Below are positions 11,901 through 27,405 of a stretch of DNA of 64,000 nucleotides, in pieces. The stretch's first letter is position 1. Each line of letters begins with the position of its first letter. Under the pieces are notes generated by a model, which saw only the letters and a list, made by a program, of their open reading frames with translations, was not told where the DNA came from and made no database searches. This DNA is from Lingula anatina (taxonomy: Eukaryota; Brachiopoda; Lingulata; Lingulida; Lingulidae): positions 170,119-234,118 of the forward strand of contig NW_019773981.1 in the NCBI RefSeq assembly GCF_001039355.2. Reading direction: 5' to 3'. A program made the translations under genes and the position numbers.

Positions 11901-14900
11901 AAAAATCACATTTAAAACTTTGTCCCACAGAAAATAGTCTCAACCAACACAATGTTCTGTACATCTAACACACTCTCTTCTCTTCCTATTGTTTTGACTT
12001 AGAAGATAATTTCTTCTTCCAGACCAGGGTAACTGGACAGCCAGTGAGCGCTGTACGGCTGAGCAGACTTTCATCTGTCAGATTTCTGACAGAAAAGTGG
12101 TCCTCCCTCCCACTGTGGCACCAGGTAAGGCACCCCCCTTACTTTTAACATGTCCCTGATATTATTGATAAATTTTGTTTTCACAATTAATGAAAAATTA
12201 AGTTCAGGAAAATAAATTACATAAGAAATTTAAGAGTTTGAAATAAATGAGTAATTATTATTATATTATATTTTATCTTTAACTTTTCTAAACATGTCTT
12301 TGATATTTTTGAAAAAATTAATTTAATTCAACATTTCATGTTGAATTAAGTTCAGAAAAAATCAACTACATACAAAAGAGAAGAGATTGAAATAAGTAAT
12401 TACTATGTGCAATCATTAATGTAATAAACCATAATGAATAAAGTACTAATTCTCTTGGCTGCATGCACGAGTGCCCATATAAATATAAATGTGGTCTTTA
12501 TTATGTCTATGTTAGCTAAGGGCAGCTGTGAGCCTGGTTGGGAAGGTTTTGCCTTCTCTTGTTACTACTTCAGTGGGGAGACTGCCAGTTGGCTGGACGC
12601 TCAGAAAGCCTGTCAGAACAAAAATGCTCACTTGGTGAAGGTGAACAATGCCAGGGAAATGTCTTTCATTGACCGTAAGTTGATATGGGATCTATAAAGA
12701 TACATTTCATTCTAACTTAATTTTGTACATTGCATTAGCTAATGAAATATCAACGTGTTTCAGAATTGGTTAAAAATTATGAGTGCTGTGCTGCGATGTA
12801 AACATAAGGCCCATTTGTTGCTCACTGTGGTAAATAACTAAAGTTAAGTAGTAAAAGAGCAAGTCAAAATATATATGATTGATAATTTAGCTTTTTCGCA
12901 AGGCTGCATTTTATAAAAAGGACATATGAAAGATTTGTAAATGATAGATAAATATATTAATGGTTTTGAAAAAAAACACGCAAATTTTCTTTTGAGAATA
13001 AAGTAAAAATAAGAGATGCAGAACAGATGAATAAAATAAGGTAACAGTGATATTTATCAATGTTGATATCATGTATTTTAGGCAAATTAACAGCAGACTC
13101 TTGGCTTGGACTTAATGACCGCCAGTCAGAGGCACACTGGGTGTGGCATGATAAGACACCAGTGAGTACATGAACCTGGGCCCAGCTTGACTCACGTAAT
13201 AAGTCAAAATAAGTCAAAGTTCTAAAATTGAAAACATTAAATTTTCTGTTTTTCATTCTTAGACTAGGAAAAATCAGTGACTGTCAAGTTGAATGAAGTA
13301 AATGTACAAGTAAGTCATTAGCATAATCGTACAATGTACTGTGTTATATTAAATAAATTTTGTGAATTGTTTAATCCTCTGTCCTAAAGGCAAAATATAC
13401 TAACTGGGGCCCAGGGAAACCAGACAATGCAGAGTATCGTCATGGTGAGCAGTGTGCTGCCGTGATGAGAGGACACCTCAAGGGACTCTGGGACGACATG
13501 ATCTGTTCTGATAAGTTGGCCTATGTATGCCAAAAAGATATCGGTAGGTGCTTCAGTATAATTATGTTCATAAATGACTGAACTCACTGTTGTCTAACAT
13601 CAAATGCTTTTTTATTTGGCTGCAGAAATGTAGAATATTAATTTCGTAATTGTGATTTGCCTGATATTATTTGGGTTGAAAAAGTATTATGCTGGAGAGG
13701 GAACAGAGAATGAAAACTGACGGAACATGTGATAAAGCACCACCAGATAATTTTTTCATTTAAGATCCATGTCTATTTGGAGGAATTTTGAGTTGGATTG
13801 GTCTATTTACAATTGGTCCATGAACTGGCATATTTGGGTAATTTCATCTAATTCTAATTTTGACATTATTATTATTATTATTATTATTTCCTGTTTCTAG
13901 GACCTAAGACCACTTCAGGACCAATCACTATGGGACGTAAGTACATGCATTTAGTGTTTTACTTGTTTGTACAGAAACAAAAAAGAAAACTCAGAGTTTG
14001 CTCTGAAGTGAACTTGACAAATACTTCAGACCCAGATTGTCTTGTTTTCTAAGCAAGTTTTTAAAATGCCTTTACCAAATTTTAGACTTTAATACTTAAA
14101 AATTACCCCAAGACTTGTAGTGAAATGCAAATCAAAAGTGGATATAGATGAATGGATACATTTAATTAAGAATAAAACTAAAAAAAATTACAAGAAGGGT
14201 TAATGATAGAATGACTTTTCTATTTGGTGATTTCCTTCAGCTTCATATGGCGCAAAATGTGGCCCTTTCTGGGAGGACGACACATTGAGTGACTACTGCT
14301 ATCAGTTTAACACGGATACATTGTCATGGACAGAAGCACAGCTACAGTGTCAACATAATGGAGGAGAACTGACCAGTATCACTGGACTTCACGAACAACA
14401 GTATATTGCAGGTATGATCTTCTTGGAGAACCAAAAAAAGGTCAAATTTGACCTCTGAGCGATGCAATGTTGATTTGTGGCCATCGTGTTTTTAAACAAA
14501 CAAAACAGACACAGTCATGCATGCACACACACTTGCACACACATACTAGGAACACATTAAGATCTAACAGTTTAGATGTTTTAAGCACTAAATACACATC
14601 GAGAAAGTATTTTTTGTTTTACTTTTTGCTGTGAATTAGATGGTGTTAATTTCATTTTGACAAACTGATTAGTAGCTGTTGTTCTCTCTTATTTTAATAA
14701 AAAAAAAAAAAAAATTCTCTCTGGCATTAGGAAGAATACGTATGATCCCAGAGATGAGATATTTTTGGCTTGGAGGAAACGATCTACGATTTGAAAATGG
14801 ATGGGTCTGGAATGATGATTCTCCCTTTGCTTTCATTAACTGGGGCGACGGTAAGGTTTAGGCATATCTACCAGTTAATTAAGGTACTAGTGCAGTGTTT

Positions 14901-17900
14901 TTTGAACCAAGATTTCCCATACAGGAATTCATTAACATCCGTTTTGCATCATCATCTTATAACGTGAATTAGTTGTACAGTTTTGCTTTTCATTTAGCAG
15001 TAGTTTTAAAGTGTTGTATATTGCACAAAAGCATTAATTTAACATATGAATCATATCTTTATTTAATCATGATTTAAATTTAGTGATATCACTCAAGATG
15101 TCTTACAAATCATTTATTTATATCTAATAGTATACACTTATGGCAACTTCTGACTACTGCAAGATCCAAAGATGTTTTATTCCTAGATTTTACATATGTA
15201 ATATCTTTTTTTATGATTAAGTGATTAATTAAAATGAAAAACAAAATTAATGGAGATTAAGGACCCAACAGGTAATAAGTCAAAATATAATTTAGGTACA
15301 GAATTCCTGTGACTACAATAAGACTTTAAAATTAAATCAAATGTTATTGTATTTTATGTCATACTTTCACTTCAGGCCAACCCGAGTCTGGCTGGAATGC
15401 AGACTGCATGGAGATTGACGCATCTACGGGTGACTGGAAGGACAGGGACTGTAAAAGTAGAAGAGGATATATATGCAAGAAGAAAGGTAAATGTATTCTA
15501 CTAGGACATGTACAGGATGCATGGCAATAAGACCATGAGGGATATAGCTACTGGAAAAAGGTCATGGTAGACTACTAGTAGCTACAGTGGCAGTGCATAA
15601 AAGCTGAAAAAACTTGCAAGTCATGGATAATTTCCTAGATTTTTTTCTTAATTCCTGCTGGATTGTAGTCAATTGCACAAGATCATGAATTCTCTGTGTT
15701 TTGCATTTCACTTTATTGATTTCTAATATGGACTTCAAGAGTTTGACCCTTATCAATTAAACCCCACTTCAAGCACATTTTAACACATGAATCTTGAATG
15801 ATGCTCATTATAAAATGGTGTACTTTGCTTTCTAAATTTGTAAAGAAAATTATAAACTTTGTTTCAGAAGTACTGTAGACTTATTCTAAGTTTTATTATG
15901 TTTGTTTGATATTCATCTTACTTGATTTTATGTGTTGCCTTAAAATAATCCTTTAAAAAATCTTTTAGGCTCTGGTCTATCCACAACAACTACCACATCA
16001 ACTACCACAGAACAACCAGGTAGGTGCAACTGAACACTTATATAAAAGGATTAATATTGTATTAGTGCATGTACATGCAGATGTATGATGTGTATTCTGA
16101 TGCAAGTTTATTGTCTGTGTCACAATTCCAGTGTGGAAAGTATTTAAGTAGAGTGTGGAAGAACAAGGGATAATTGGATTTTTAAGCATTCAGTTAAGTC
16201 AGTTGCAGTATGCCTGCTGAATAGCATTTAAAGTTTTTCAAGGAAAAAAAAAAGACTACAAAATTTATACCTAATAATGTTTTTGTAAATTATTTTCTCA
16301 AGGATCTCCATATTGCCCCAAAGAGTGGAGCCTGTATGGCAAGAGTTGCTATAAAGTTTTCCAAGAGAAGAAGATGTGGAACTTGGCCAAAGATGTGTGC
16401 AGACGAGAGGGGGGTGACCTCGTTTCCATTGCTGGGGAGAATGAGGCCAACTTTGTGGCCGCATTGGCAGGAGAATGGAATGGTAAGGAGATTATCAAGA
16501 CAAAATAAGTGAAAAATATGGAAAATATTTGAGGCAGAACTGGTTGACAGATGGAGGGGTTGGCTTACAAAAACGTATTCTTGATTTTGACTTGAAAAGA
16601 TAAAATAAGTTGTTGTTTTTTTGTTTTTTTTTTTCATGTACCTTGACATTTTTGAATACATTGTATTTGGTATTGTATTCTTTATTTTAATCAGATGACA
16701 AGTCAGAATTCTGGATTGGACTCAACGCACTTAGAGTTGTGAACCTGTTTGAGTGGTCTGATGACTCCAGTGTAACATACACAAGCTGGAGACCACACGA
16801 GCCTAACAACCACCAGGGGAAGGAGCGCTGCATTAGTCTCTATGCTGATGGGTACAATGTGAGTCAAACGTTTTTCAATAAAAAATTATCAGCTTGAAGT
16901 TAAATTTAATGTGCTAATGCCCTGGGCTGTTCATGAAGAATGTTAATAGGAACTGACATGTCTTCATAGGGGTAGGGGAGGGGGATTCTCAACACAGTGG
17001 CATATCTCTAAGAGTTGTTAAAATGTGTTTCACATTTACTTCACGTACATAGGGGAATTTTTGAAACATTTTTGAAAGGGATAATTCATATTATGACAGT
17101 TGTATGTATAGGTGCCTTTATTTCAGTTTTTGACTTTTACATTTTAACTGTAATTTAGTGTAATACTGCACATGCAATTGTATGACAAATTGCATGCTTA
17201 TTTCTGTCTCAGTTGATTGTTATATATATTGCATTAATTTTATTTGATATTTGTTTATTAATTTATCTGTATTCATTTTCTCCTTTTTCTTCTCATTATT
17301 ATGTAATTTTATTCTCAGATATAATGTACTGATTAATTATTTCATGACAATTAACAGACTGGGAAATGGAACGACAATGACTGTGCTCAGTGGCTCCCCT
17401 ACGTGTGCAAGAAACCAGCGCCAAGGATGGTGAACCCTCCTCCTGTCACCTACACAGGGTGCCCTTATGAGGTACTGCTTGTATTATCACTTAAGCTATG
17501 TGGTAATTCTGTATTTAAACAAAATTAGGTACAATCGTATGTTGGTGCATTTGGGTATCCATCAAAAATATCAGTAGAGACTTTTCTTTTATGCGTAAAG
17601 ATGCCCTCTGAACTCTAAATGGTGTGTTTCACTTCTTGCATAAGAGGACTTAATTCTCAGTGTATGATACACATTCAAATAATGATATAATACTTATTAT
17701 CGTTATTGTATTGTATTTTAATTTTTTTATGACTACAGAGAGCTACTGGTGCTTACAAAGGGTCCTGTTACTCTGTTTTTGCCACTGGAGCTACCTGGCA
17801 TGGTGCGGAATGGGCATGTAATAGTACCGGAGGCTACCTGGTGGCCATCAATGACCAGTAAGTACTGAGATCACAGGAGAACTTCTTAACAAAGAATATG

Positions 17901-20900
17901 GTCTTAACTTATTATTCAGGCAAACTCTTTCCAAAGTCATTTTTAAAATCTTTTTTTTTTTTTTTTTCGCACAAAATTTTCATCCTTTACTTGTGCAGCG
18001 GAATTCTTTCATTGCTTTTCTTAGCCTTGAACAAGCCTATATCTCAGGACAGATAGGGGGGAGACTGACGGTGAACATGGAGTTCTGGACTGGTCTCAGC
18101 AAGGGCGGGGAAGGCACTTCATATGAATGGATCTCTGGGGACTGGGTGTCCTTTACTAACTGGGACGATGCTCATATGGGTATGGCAATTACTCTTAAAT
18201 TTCAAGCACCTTTTTTATGTCAGTATTTTAGATTTTTCAAAGTATTATTTCTTGGTTACTTACGGTGATTTCTTTGTACATTATAACAGATGAGTTTATT
18301 GGAGAGAATAGGGCTAATTTAAGGAGAGGCAGATTTTTATAATCCTATTTATTGTCACTTTAAGTGAAAAAAAAGAATGGCCCTTTTTTAGGTAATGAGA
18401 AAGATGTCTGCGTGGTGGTCTCCAAAACTTACAAGTCTATTGGAGAATGGTCTGACAGGAATTGCAATGAAGAGAAATTCTTTATTTGTGAATACAAAAA
18501 GGATGGCTATCTACCCACCCCAGCAACTACCACTCCTAAAGGACAGTGCCCAACAAAATATGGCTGGAGGGAATATGGGAACTATTGCTACAAGGTTGGT
18601 GAACTACCATTTTTTCTTTCACTTTTTTTTGCCAGCACTAAAAGATCTCAGGATTTTTCTCTGTATGGTAGGGCAAGACCATCAAATGCTTGGTTGGACG
18701 TTCAAGAAATATGTATCAGTAGTTAGACCTTATAAATGGATTAGGTGTTTACTAACACTACCTGCAGATCTTTTAGCACTAACACCCATATTAACAATAT
18801 AACATTTTTTTCCAGACAGAGAGTTTTTACGGCAGGTCAAAGAAAACCTGGTCTCAGGCTCGTGAATACTGCATTGCAATAGGGGGCGATCTGGCCAGTT
18901 TTCATAGTGAAGATCAGATGAGAAATGCAACCTCCATTTCTGCATCCAGGTGAGGATTTTTAAAACAATGCTAAAATATGAAGTTGTACAAGATTTATCT
19001 TTTCCTGCACAATTGTTAAGATAGTAATGATTTTTAAAAAAATGTACTTAGCAACAGTGATTTTTCAGTTCTATGCAAATTATAATGACTCATTTTAAAA
19101 GGACACTTAATTATAGCTACAGTATATGAGGGTGATTTTTTTTTCTTTAGGTAGAGCAAGTTTTGTGGTGATAAATAACCATTCTTATGGAAATAAATAA
19201 AAATAAAAGTGTAATTCTAAAAAAATGCACAAATAATTTCCCCTATACCATTGAATTTACATTTAATTTAACTATTTATAAGTATTTAAATATTACTAAT
19301 GTTTTCAGTCGATACACTGATCTCTATTGGATTGGCCTATCAAAACCCACTAAGAGTAGCAACTATGTTTGGAGTGATAACTCGGCTTTGGATTATACTA
19401 ACTGGAAAGCAGGCGAACCAAATGACCACAATGGGCGTGAACAGTGTGTGGAAATAGACAAATATGGCGGAGAATGGAATGATGTCAACTGCAATGCTAG
19501 AAGAGATGTGATGTGTCAGATAAGAAAAGGTATCGTTAGGATCAAAAAAAGTTATAATTGGAAAAACATACTGAACATACTGTCTTAAACTGTACACAAT
19601 ATAGCTATTATAGTAGTGAGCTGCGTCTTTTGTTTATTTAGAGCCCAAAATTGGTTCAGTTTGTGTGACCAGATCATATTGAATTGTCAAGTTGTTTTAT
19701 ACATTTTTTAACGTGGATCAATATCTGAGCTGATTATGTCTTGTGTGAATGCAGTTTAACTATGTTCAATGTATCATAAAATATTTAAGCCAAATGCTAA
19801 TGATATACTTTTCTGGTTAATGGAAAATTTAATAGTAATCTTGCTAATATTTATACAGATTCTTCCTAGTCATTCATTTATTCCATGTTACCTGCACTAA
19901 TTAAGCATGAGGAGCATCAACTTCTTATGAAAAGATAATGCTTTAATTGCATTACAAGAAGATTCAAAGGATTTAATTAAATTAAAACCTTTATGATGGG
20001 CAAACGTTTTGATATTTAAACTTGTTGCTACTTTGGAAATTTCAATCTACATCTCACCACAGTACTGCTAAAAGAAAACTTAGTGCAGTTAAATGTGCAA
20101 GCGTACCAATTTTTTTGCACCAAATAACATGTATGAGTTCTCACAGAACTATTTTTCTTGGTGTTCCAGGTGACCCTCTGTTGACCACAATGTCCACTGT
20201 TTCACCAACTCCAGGTAAGACAACAGCATGGCAGTGGTTTTAATCAGTTTCAGGTGCAAATTATGCATTTCTTACCTGGGTAACACTGCGGTGTTTTTCT
20301 GCCTTGACTGATGTTAGCATAACCCATTCCTTCTACTAGCATAAGATAAATAAAGCCGCCTTTTTGGTGCTTAAATTTTTTCGAAAAACGATAAAGAAAG
20401 TTCTTCAACCTGAAAGCACATTTCACATGTACAACTGGTATAGTCTTAATTTGTATAGACTTCATCAACCCGAAGTCGATCTAGTGGAGGTGTGGTTTGT
20501 GACAGTTGTCATGATGAGGCATTCTTACTATTATCTAACTCATTATGATATTATCATTTAAAAATATGTTTCTTCTTATCATTTTGTATTAATATCTTAA
20601 CATTTTGTCTGTGAAGCTCCAACCTGTGGCTCTGATTCTGATTGGCTTGCGCACAAAGATTACTGCTACTTCATCAGTGGATCATATGGCTCTGGGACAA
20701 AATCTTGGTATGATGCAAGGAAATACTGCATGCAAAATGGCGGAGATCTAGCCAGTATACATGATAGCGACGAGAATGATTTCCTGCTTTTGGAGGTGAG
20801 AATGTATTGTGCTAGGTTTGTAGTCATCATACTTTTTTGTCAGAAGTCCCACTGCAAAGCTTTAATTTTCATTTTAAGCTAGCTTTTTAATATGGCATAA

Positions 20901-23900
20901 AATACTTTTAATTATTCATTGGTCTCCATATGCTCATAAAGTATCATTTCTCAGGCTGGTATAATATATAATGATAAAAAAGATTTTGAACCAAATGTTT
21001 TCATTCTGTTTTCACACTTGGAAAAAAGCCGCTTTGCCAGACAACTACAGGTTTATTTGATTATGTAATTTATCATTTCCATTTTACTTTCTTCAGACAA
21101 GCAAGAATTCAAAACAGAAGTACTGGATTGGCCTAAATGAGCTAGATTTACAAAGCTACAAGTAGGTTTGGTCTGTTTCCTGAATATTTGATAAAAAAGT
21201 TTTACTACTGGAAGAACAATGTACAGTACCTGTACATTTTGAAATGTTGGTATTTTTTCCCCAGAATTTATGATTGATATTATAGCATGTAAGAATTGAT
21301 TATTTTGCTAAATATGGAACATCTAATGTGCAGATGGTCTGATGGAACACCAACTGACTTCATTTGGTGGGAAATAAACGAACCCAACAACTTCTTGGGA
21401 GGACAGAAATGTGTGGACTTTTACACCAGCACAGGTTAGTGGTACATTTCTGATTCATTAGTGAACTAATTAATTATTAGTAAATTGATAATATGTCTTT
21501 GGTAGTTTTATGTGAAAAATTATGAAAATAAATTGGATAATTATGAATAGCAGTTGCATTTTCAAAAGATTGGAAGTACTGGGTGTGCTTCGCTTCGGTC
21601 TCATTGAATGAGCTTGTAAATGTACATGTATCTTTAAAGCAAATTTCATAGTGTTTGGAGAAAAAATATTTTATAAATTTTGACTTATTTCTATAAGCAA
21701 AACACAATTGTAGATTCTTCATCATGCAGTTCTGATAACCTTCATAACTATGACTTAAGCCAAAAAAAAAAAAAACACAGTTAACTAAAGATTCATAATG
21801 AATGGTAATGAAATAACTTATTTAACTACTGACAGGACATTGGAATGATGACAATTGTGGTGACTTAGAGAGCTACATCTGCAAGAAGCACAAGGACAGC
21901 AGGACGACAGCCACCCCAGCCCCCACCCCAGTACTGCAGGGAAACTGTCCACCAGGCTTCCAGGGCATTGGTAGGTATAGCAGTGGTGATTGTCATGATA
22001 TGGCATTGTGTGGTATATGACATTATATTGTGTGGTATGGCATGTTATTGTGTGGTATGACATTGTGAAGTATGACTTGGCTTCGTCTGGTATAACATGA
22101 CATTGTGTGGTAGGCCATGGTATTGTTTGGTATGACATATGACATTGCGTGGTATAACATGATATTGTGTGGTAGGGAAGGGTATTGTTTGGTATGACAT
22201 GATATTATGTAGTATGAAATGACATTGAATGGTATATATTTATTAGACATTGGTATGTCTTGGCAGATCATGTGACCTGATATTTTATGGTATTTTTTGG
22301 CATTATGTGTATGGTACGGAACGGTATGGTATGGTATGGTATAGTGTGATGTGGCATGACATTTAATGGTATTAAAGGCCCCACCCCTATACTGTAGGGA
22401 AACTGTCCACTAAGCTCCAAGCCTCCAGAGCTTTGGTATGTAGTAGTCCTGGCATGACATGACATTGTGTGGTATAACATGACATGGTGTCTTATGACAT
22501 GACATTGCTAGTTAATATTTTTACTGCTAGCAACATTTCTTCATGATTCACTTTCTAATTTCCAGGCAACAAGTGCTTTATGTTAGTAGGGGATGATGTT
22601 GATTCCAGCCAGCTAAAGAACTATACAAACGCAGTCGCTGCCTGCGCGGCACTCAACAAAAAGTATACACTAGCCAGTATAACTAACCCACTGGAACAAG
22701 GTAGGGAAATTAGCATTTTCTTTATGTTGTATGTACAAATTGCCATTGGATTGTCTCCACTGAGTGAAAGGGTACCTTACTGGACATTTTGTCTCTTCTT
22801 AATGACAATGTGTTGGGTAAGACAGTTAATTAAGTAAGTACCATGTAAATGTTTGGTATACTGTTTTAAAAGTATAATGTTTTTTGTATGAATGAATTCT
22901 GGTAAAATAAATATCATGGCAATTTTGTCTTTAACAAGTTTAGAAGGCACATAGCTTTAAGAGATGTGGTAAAGCACATGCACTACATTGTGTACATGTA
23001 GTGCATGTAATGTTGAAAAATTTTATCTAATGAATTATTTTAATCACTCTTACAGTTCAAATATGGTCAATTATACCTGGATTTCATTATGATATCAAGA
23101 ATTGATAATCATATCTTTCCTACTTCCAGCTCTGGTGACTTCAATGTTGAAGGGTAAAAAAGTAGATTTTTGGCTGGGCTTAAACAAGCTTATTTTGCGA
23201 AGGTTCCAGTGGACTGACAACTCTCAGTTTGACTTCACATACTGGGACTATGGAGAACCAGATGGATCTTCTTATGGAAGTGACAGGGTCAGTGATTAAA
23301 GTACAATTTATAAAAATGTGACCATCTTGCTCTTGACTTTGCATTTGACTGCCAAATTGAAACGGGTTTTGAATTAAAATCATTCAAGTTTTGTGTTGAG
23401 ATCAGTGAGAAATTTATTTTTAAAATCTTCACAACTGTAAAAAAGACTTTTAGCTTATTAATGGTATTGATTATTAATTACAGCTACATTGAAAATATAC
23501 ATTAAATTCTAGACTTTTATTTTCATTTAACACCTAATAGGAAGACTGTGTCAGTCTCACCACTAGTGGAAGTTCAGCCGGACACTGGCGTGATCGAGAT
23601 TGCGACCTGAAACTGGGATATCTGTGTGAAACCTGGAAAGGTAGGGGTTTGTATCTTGAAATATTTAATAGATATTTAATGGTACGTTTTCACCTGAATT
23701 TTGATACGAACATTGCAAAAATGTAGTGTTAACATCATTAATTTCTCACTTTATTCAGAAAAATACTATTTTCAAAAAGTTTTAATAACTGATTTCATTG
23801 GCTTATCTTTACATTGTACCATATATTTTACTATCTTAATATTTTAAATGTCTATTTATTTATTGCCTTTATTTATGTTATTATGTTCATTTTACTTTTG

Positions 23901-26900
23901 TAAAGTCGACTGATCATTTTTAAGGATTTTAGACTAATAATAAATATATTTTTTTTTCAATTTGCTATATAAAGTCTAATGCTCATTTTGTGATTTTTTA
24001 ATAGACCCAAGTCAACCAGCGCCACCTGTCACCCAATCTCCTGCTTCATGTCCTCGTGGCTACGACACATACGGCAGTGACTGTTACCAAATGACGGCAG
24101 CCATGACTTGGGACAATGCCAAGGCTACGTGTGAGAGGCAGGGAGATAAGCTGGTCTCTGTCCTGGACAGTTATGAAGAGGCCTTCCTCATTTTATACAC
24201 TCAGAGAACTAAACCACAACCCGTTTGGCTTGGCATGAAGAGGAATGGGGTAAGGGGAAAGACAGCGCTTTGTGTTTCCAGGTTAATAGAAAGATTATGA
24301 AGAATTAGCACTGCAGATGTGCTTTTTTATCTGCATCTGTAAAAGTGTGCCAGTGAAATTATGATATTTTTCCAACAAATTTTACTATTGTTCTCAGAGT
24401 TTGTTAACTGTTTACTTTTAAATAATTTAATGGGATTAATTGAATACTAACATTGATTTTATTTATTTACGTAACAGAACTGATATTGGAAAGAATTGTC
24501 TTCATTCAAGTCAATATCCAGAAAAGATCATATTCCAAGTCATCATTTGTTTTATTTTATAATTATCTAAAATATTTTAATTACCATAATTTGGCATGTG
24601 TTGTGTAGCGATCCTACTACTGGGATGACGGATGGCCCGTGGACTATGCCAACTGGGCCAACTCAGAACCGTCACGTGAAGATGCAGAAATGTGTGTGGC
24701 GCTGATGCCAGATGGGCGCTGGAATGACACTGTATGCAGTGCTTCAATACAGGCAGTGTGTAAAAAATCTTCAGGTGAATATGATATTGTCATAATAGTT
24801 CTGACTGTTAGTTTTTTACTCTATCGGTTGAAGAGATTGTTATCCCTACTTAAAGTAACAATGACTAGTAACATGCAATACAGTGATATTGGACAGTTAT
24901 TTGTTACTTTATTGTTAAAATGACTTCTTTCAAGGTATGTCTTTATATTAAACTATTAATTGTCAATGAATAAAAAGCAGCATTTTTATAATCAATAATA
25001 ACAGCTCATTTACATTTTTAATTGATAATTTCAGCTGTTCCACCATCGGCTGCCACAGACAGTCCCGGATACTGCCCAGATGACAAATCGTGGTTCAAGT
25101 ACGGTTCCTACTGCTACCTGTTGAATGGCAATGCTTGGGACTCGTGGCCAGAGGCAAACCATGAGTGTTACCAGCTGGGAGCCTCACTGCTGACTGTGAC
25201 CAGCCAAGAAGAGATGAATTTTATCAAGAAGATAGTGCGAACTGAGGATATACGTGGACGTAACGTATGGATTGGACTTTTAAAGAAACCTGGAGGTAAG
25301 AGGATGTGGAAAGTTGAGTGGATTGGGAGATAAATAACCTCTTATCAGGTATAATTATAATAATCAGTGAAATGTAAGGGTATGGCCTTGTATTTGGAAA
25401 TGATAACTTTATCTCTATTTCTTAGCTTTTTGCCTTCCACCTTTTTATTACAAGTAAGAGCAAGAGTTTTGCCAGTGGATTTCCCAAGAAATGTTCAAAC
25501 AAAAACAGGAAAATCAGAAGAACATCTTTGTGTGTTTGGGTGAAGGAGGGGGGATTCTTACTTTTACATCACTTTCTGTACCCATGCTTTCCCAAACTGC
25601 ACTATATATTAAGGTAATATATATATCACCTCTCTATTTTCTAGGTGCCTTTGGTTGGTATGACAATACAGCGTTAAGCTATGTGAACTGGGCCACTGGT
25701 GAGCCAGCCAAGGATGAAGACAAGGGCTGTGTGTCCATTCACCCAGCCAGTGGGAACTGGGAACTGGAACAGTGCTCCTACTCCAGGGGATATATATGTA
25801 AAATAGCCAAGGGTGGGTGTCAATCTAACATGTCAGTTTGGTTTGGATCTGCAAAAAGATATGTCTCATGTTTCATTTTTTTTTTTCAGTTGTCCTTTGA
25901 TTTGATATTGTATTAACTTTCAATCAGTAAATGATCATGAATAATAAGAAAATAAAAAAAGATGAATATGATTGTGAAATTTAAATTTCACTTGGCAATG
26001 CCTGAAACTTTATTAAGACAGGTAGAGTTAACATAAGCTTGAAGGGTATTTATCTAACTTGACTGGAAGGCTTTTGAATGATTTGATTTTTTTCCTGAAA
26101 ATGATTTCATCTTGTGTTCACAGTGCCTATCTCCACCACCCCTGGCCCATCCTGCAGATCTGGCTGGTACCTTAGAGAAAACGTGTGCTACAAGGTTGGT
26201 GTGTGCTTAACATTGGAGAAAAAAATAGCAGAATTATCGAGAAGATTTCACATAAGATTTGTAGGGAAAATATCTAACATTAGAGGAAAAATAGTTACAA
26301 AACCTGTAGCAACATTGAGAAGGTTTAACATTAAAATGGGTAGGAAAATACTTAACATTAGAGGAAAACTACTGAAAAATATTTGTAAAAATATTGACAG
26401 GTTAATCGGTAGAAGAATAGTAAAAAAAATTTTAGCTAAGTATAGAAGGCATTTCTTGTTAACAGGCATGCTCGCACACACACACACACACACGAAAAAA
26501 AAAGAAGTAAAAGTTTTTAAGCTTGGAATTATCTTTTCAGGGCTTCTTTGAGTATGACTCCAACAAGAAATCATGGGAGGAGGCTCGCAGTTTCTGCCGT
26601 GCAGAAGGCGGAGATTTGGCTAGTTTCCACAGTGAGGCAGAAAAAAATTGGTACTTGGAGAATCTGGGATATTACTACAGGTAAAAAGCTTACATACTTG
26701 TTTATTTTACATGCAGCTATCTTTATTTAGTACGTGAAATTGTTTGTAATTATTCCTGCTTGATAGTTCTTCTACCAAGTTTTTGCACTGATTTTATCTT
26801 GTTTGTGTATAAGGACAATTTTTGTCGCAGCAAAAGTAATTTGTTTGATGTAGAAAATTTATCATATCTAAGTCTAACTTAGAATTCTATAAAACCTATT

Positions 26901-27359
26901 TACCGCTAATGGTAATTTAACCTTTAATATGTTCTATACTGGATTGAAATTTTGTTCTTTTTCTGCAGATACTCTGTTGGCAAAGAGCCATCATGGATTG
27001 GACTTCGCATTCCTAAAAATGGTAGGTACTTGCTCATTAAATTGGAACAGTGGAAACAAAACTTACCCAATTATAATTTTTTTTCATATGTCATGAATGA
27101 AGATCTAAAAATGACATTCATACTTAAGGGCATTCTAAAAATGTTGAATCCTATGAGAATTTAGATATTAGAATTTGTGATGTGTTTCAAATATGAAAGG
27201 AAATGATGTGTGATCCATGCAATGTCTGTCAATTGCAAGTAAAAGAATGGATTTTGAACTCAGAATACCTATTACAGCTGTAATTTAAGTCCACTCTAGG
27301 AAATATTATTATTATTGGTTTTAGTAATTAGTAATAATAGTAGTTGTTTTGATTCTTGC

Positions 27360-27405
<46 letters not shown>

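Noticed and set aside
21818-22480. Minus-strand frames rich in Tyr, His and Thr
   Set aside because: Produced by the GGTATGACATTGTGT minisatellite; no homology and no splice context.
26114-26551. Open frame of 145 codons spanning two CTLD13 exons
   Set aside because: The middle is a stop-poor purine-rich intronic repeat; the exons at 26124-26194 and 26541-26680 are bounded by good splice sites and their phases join.
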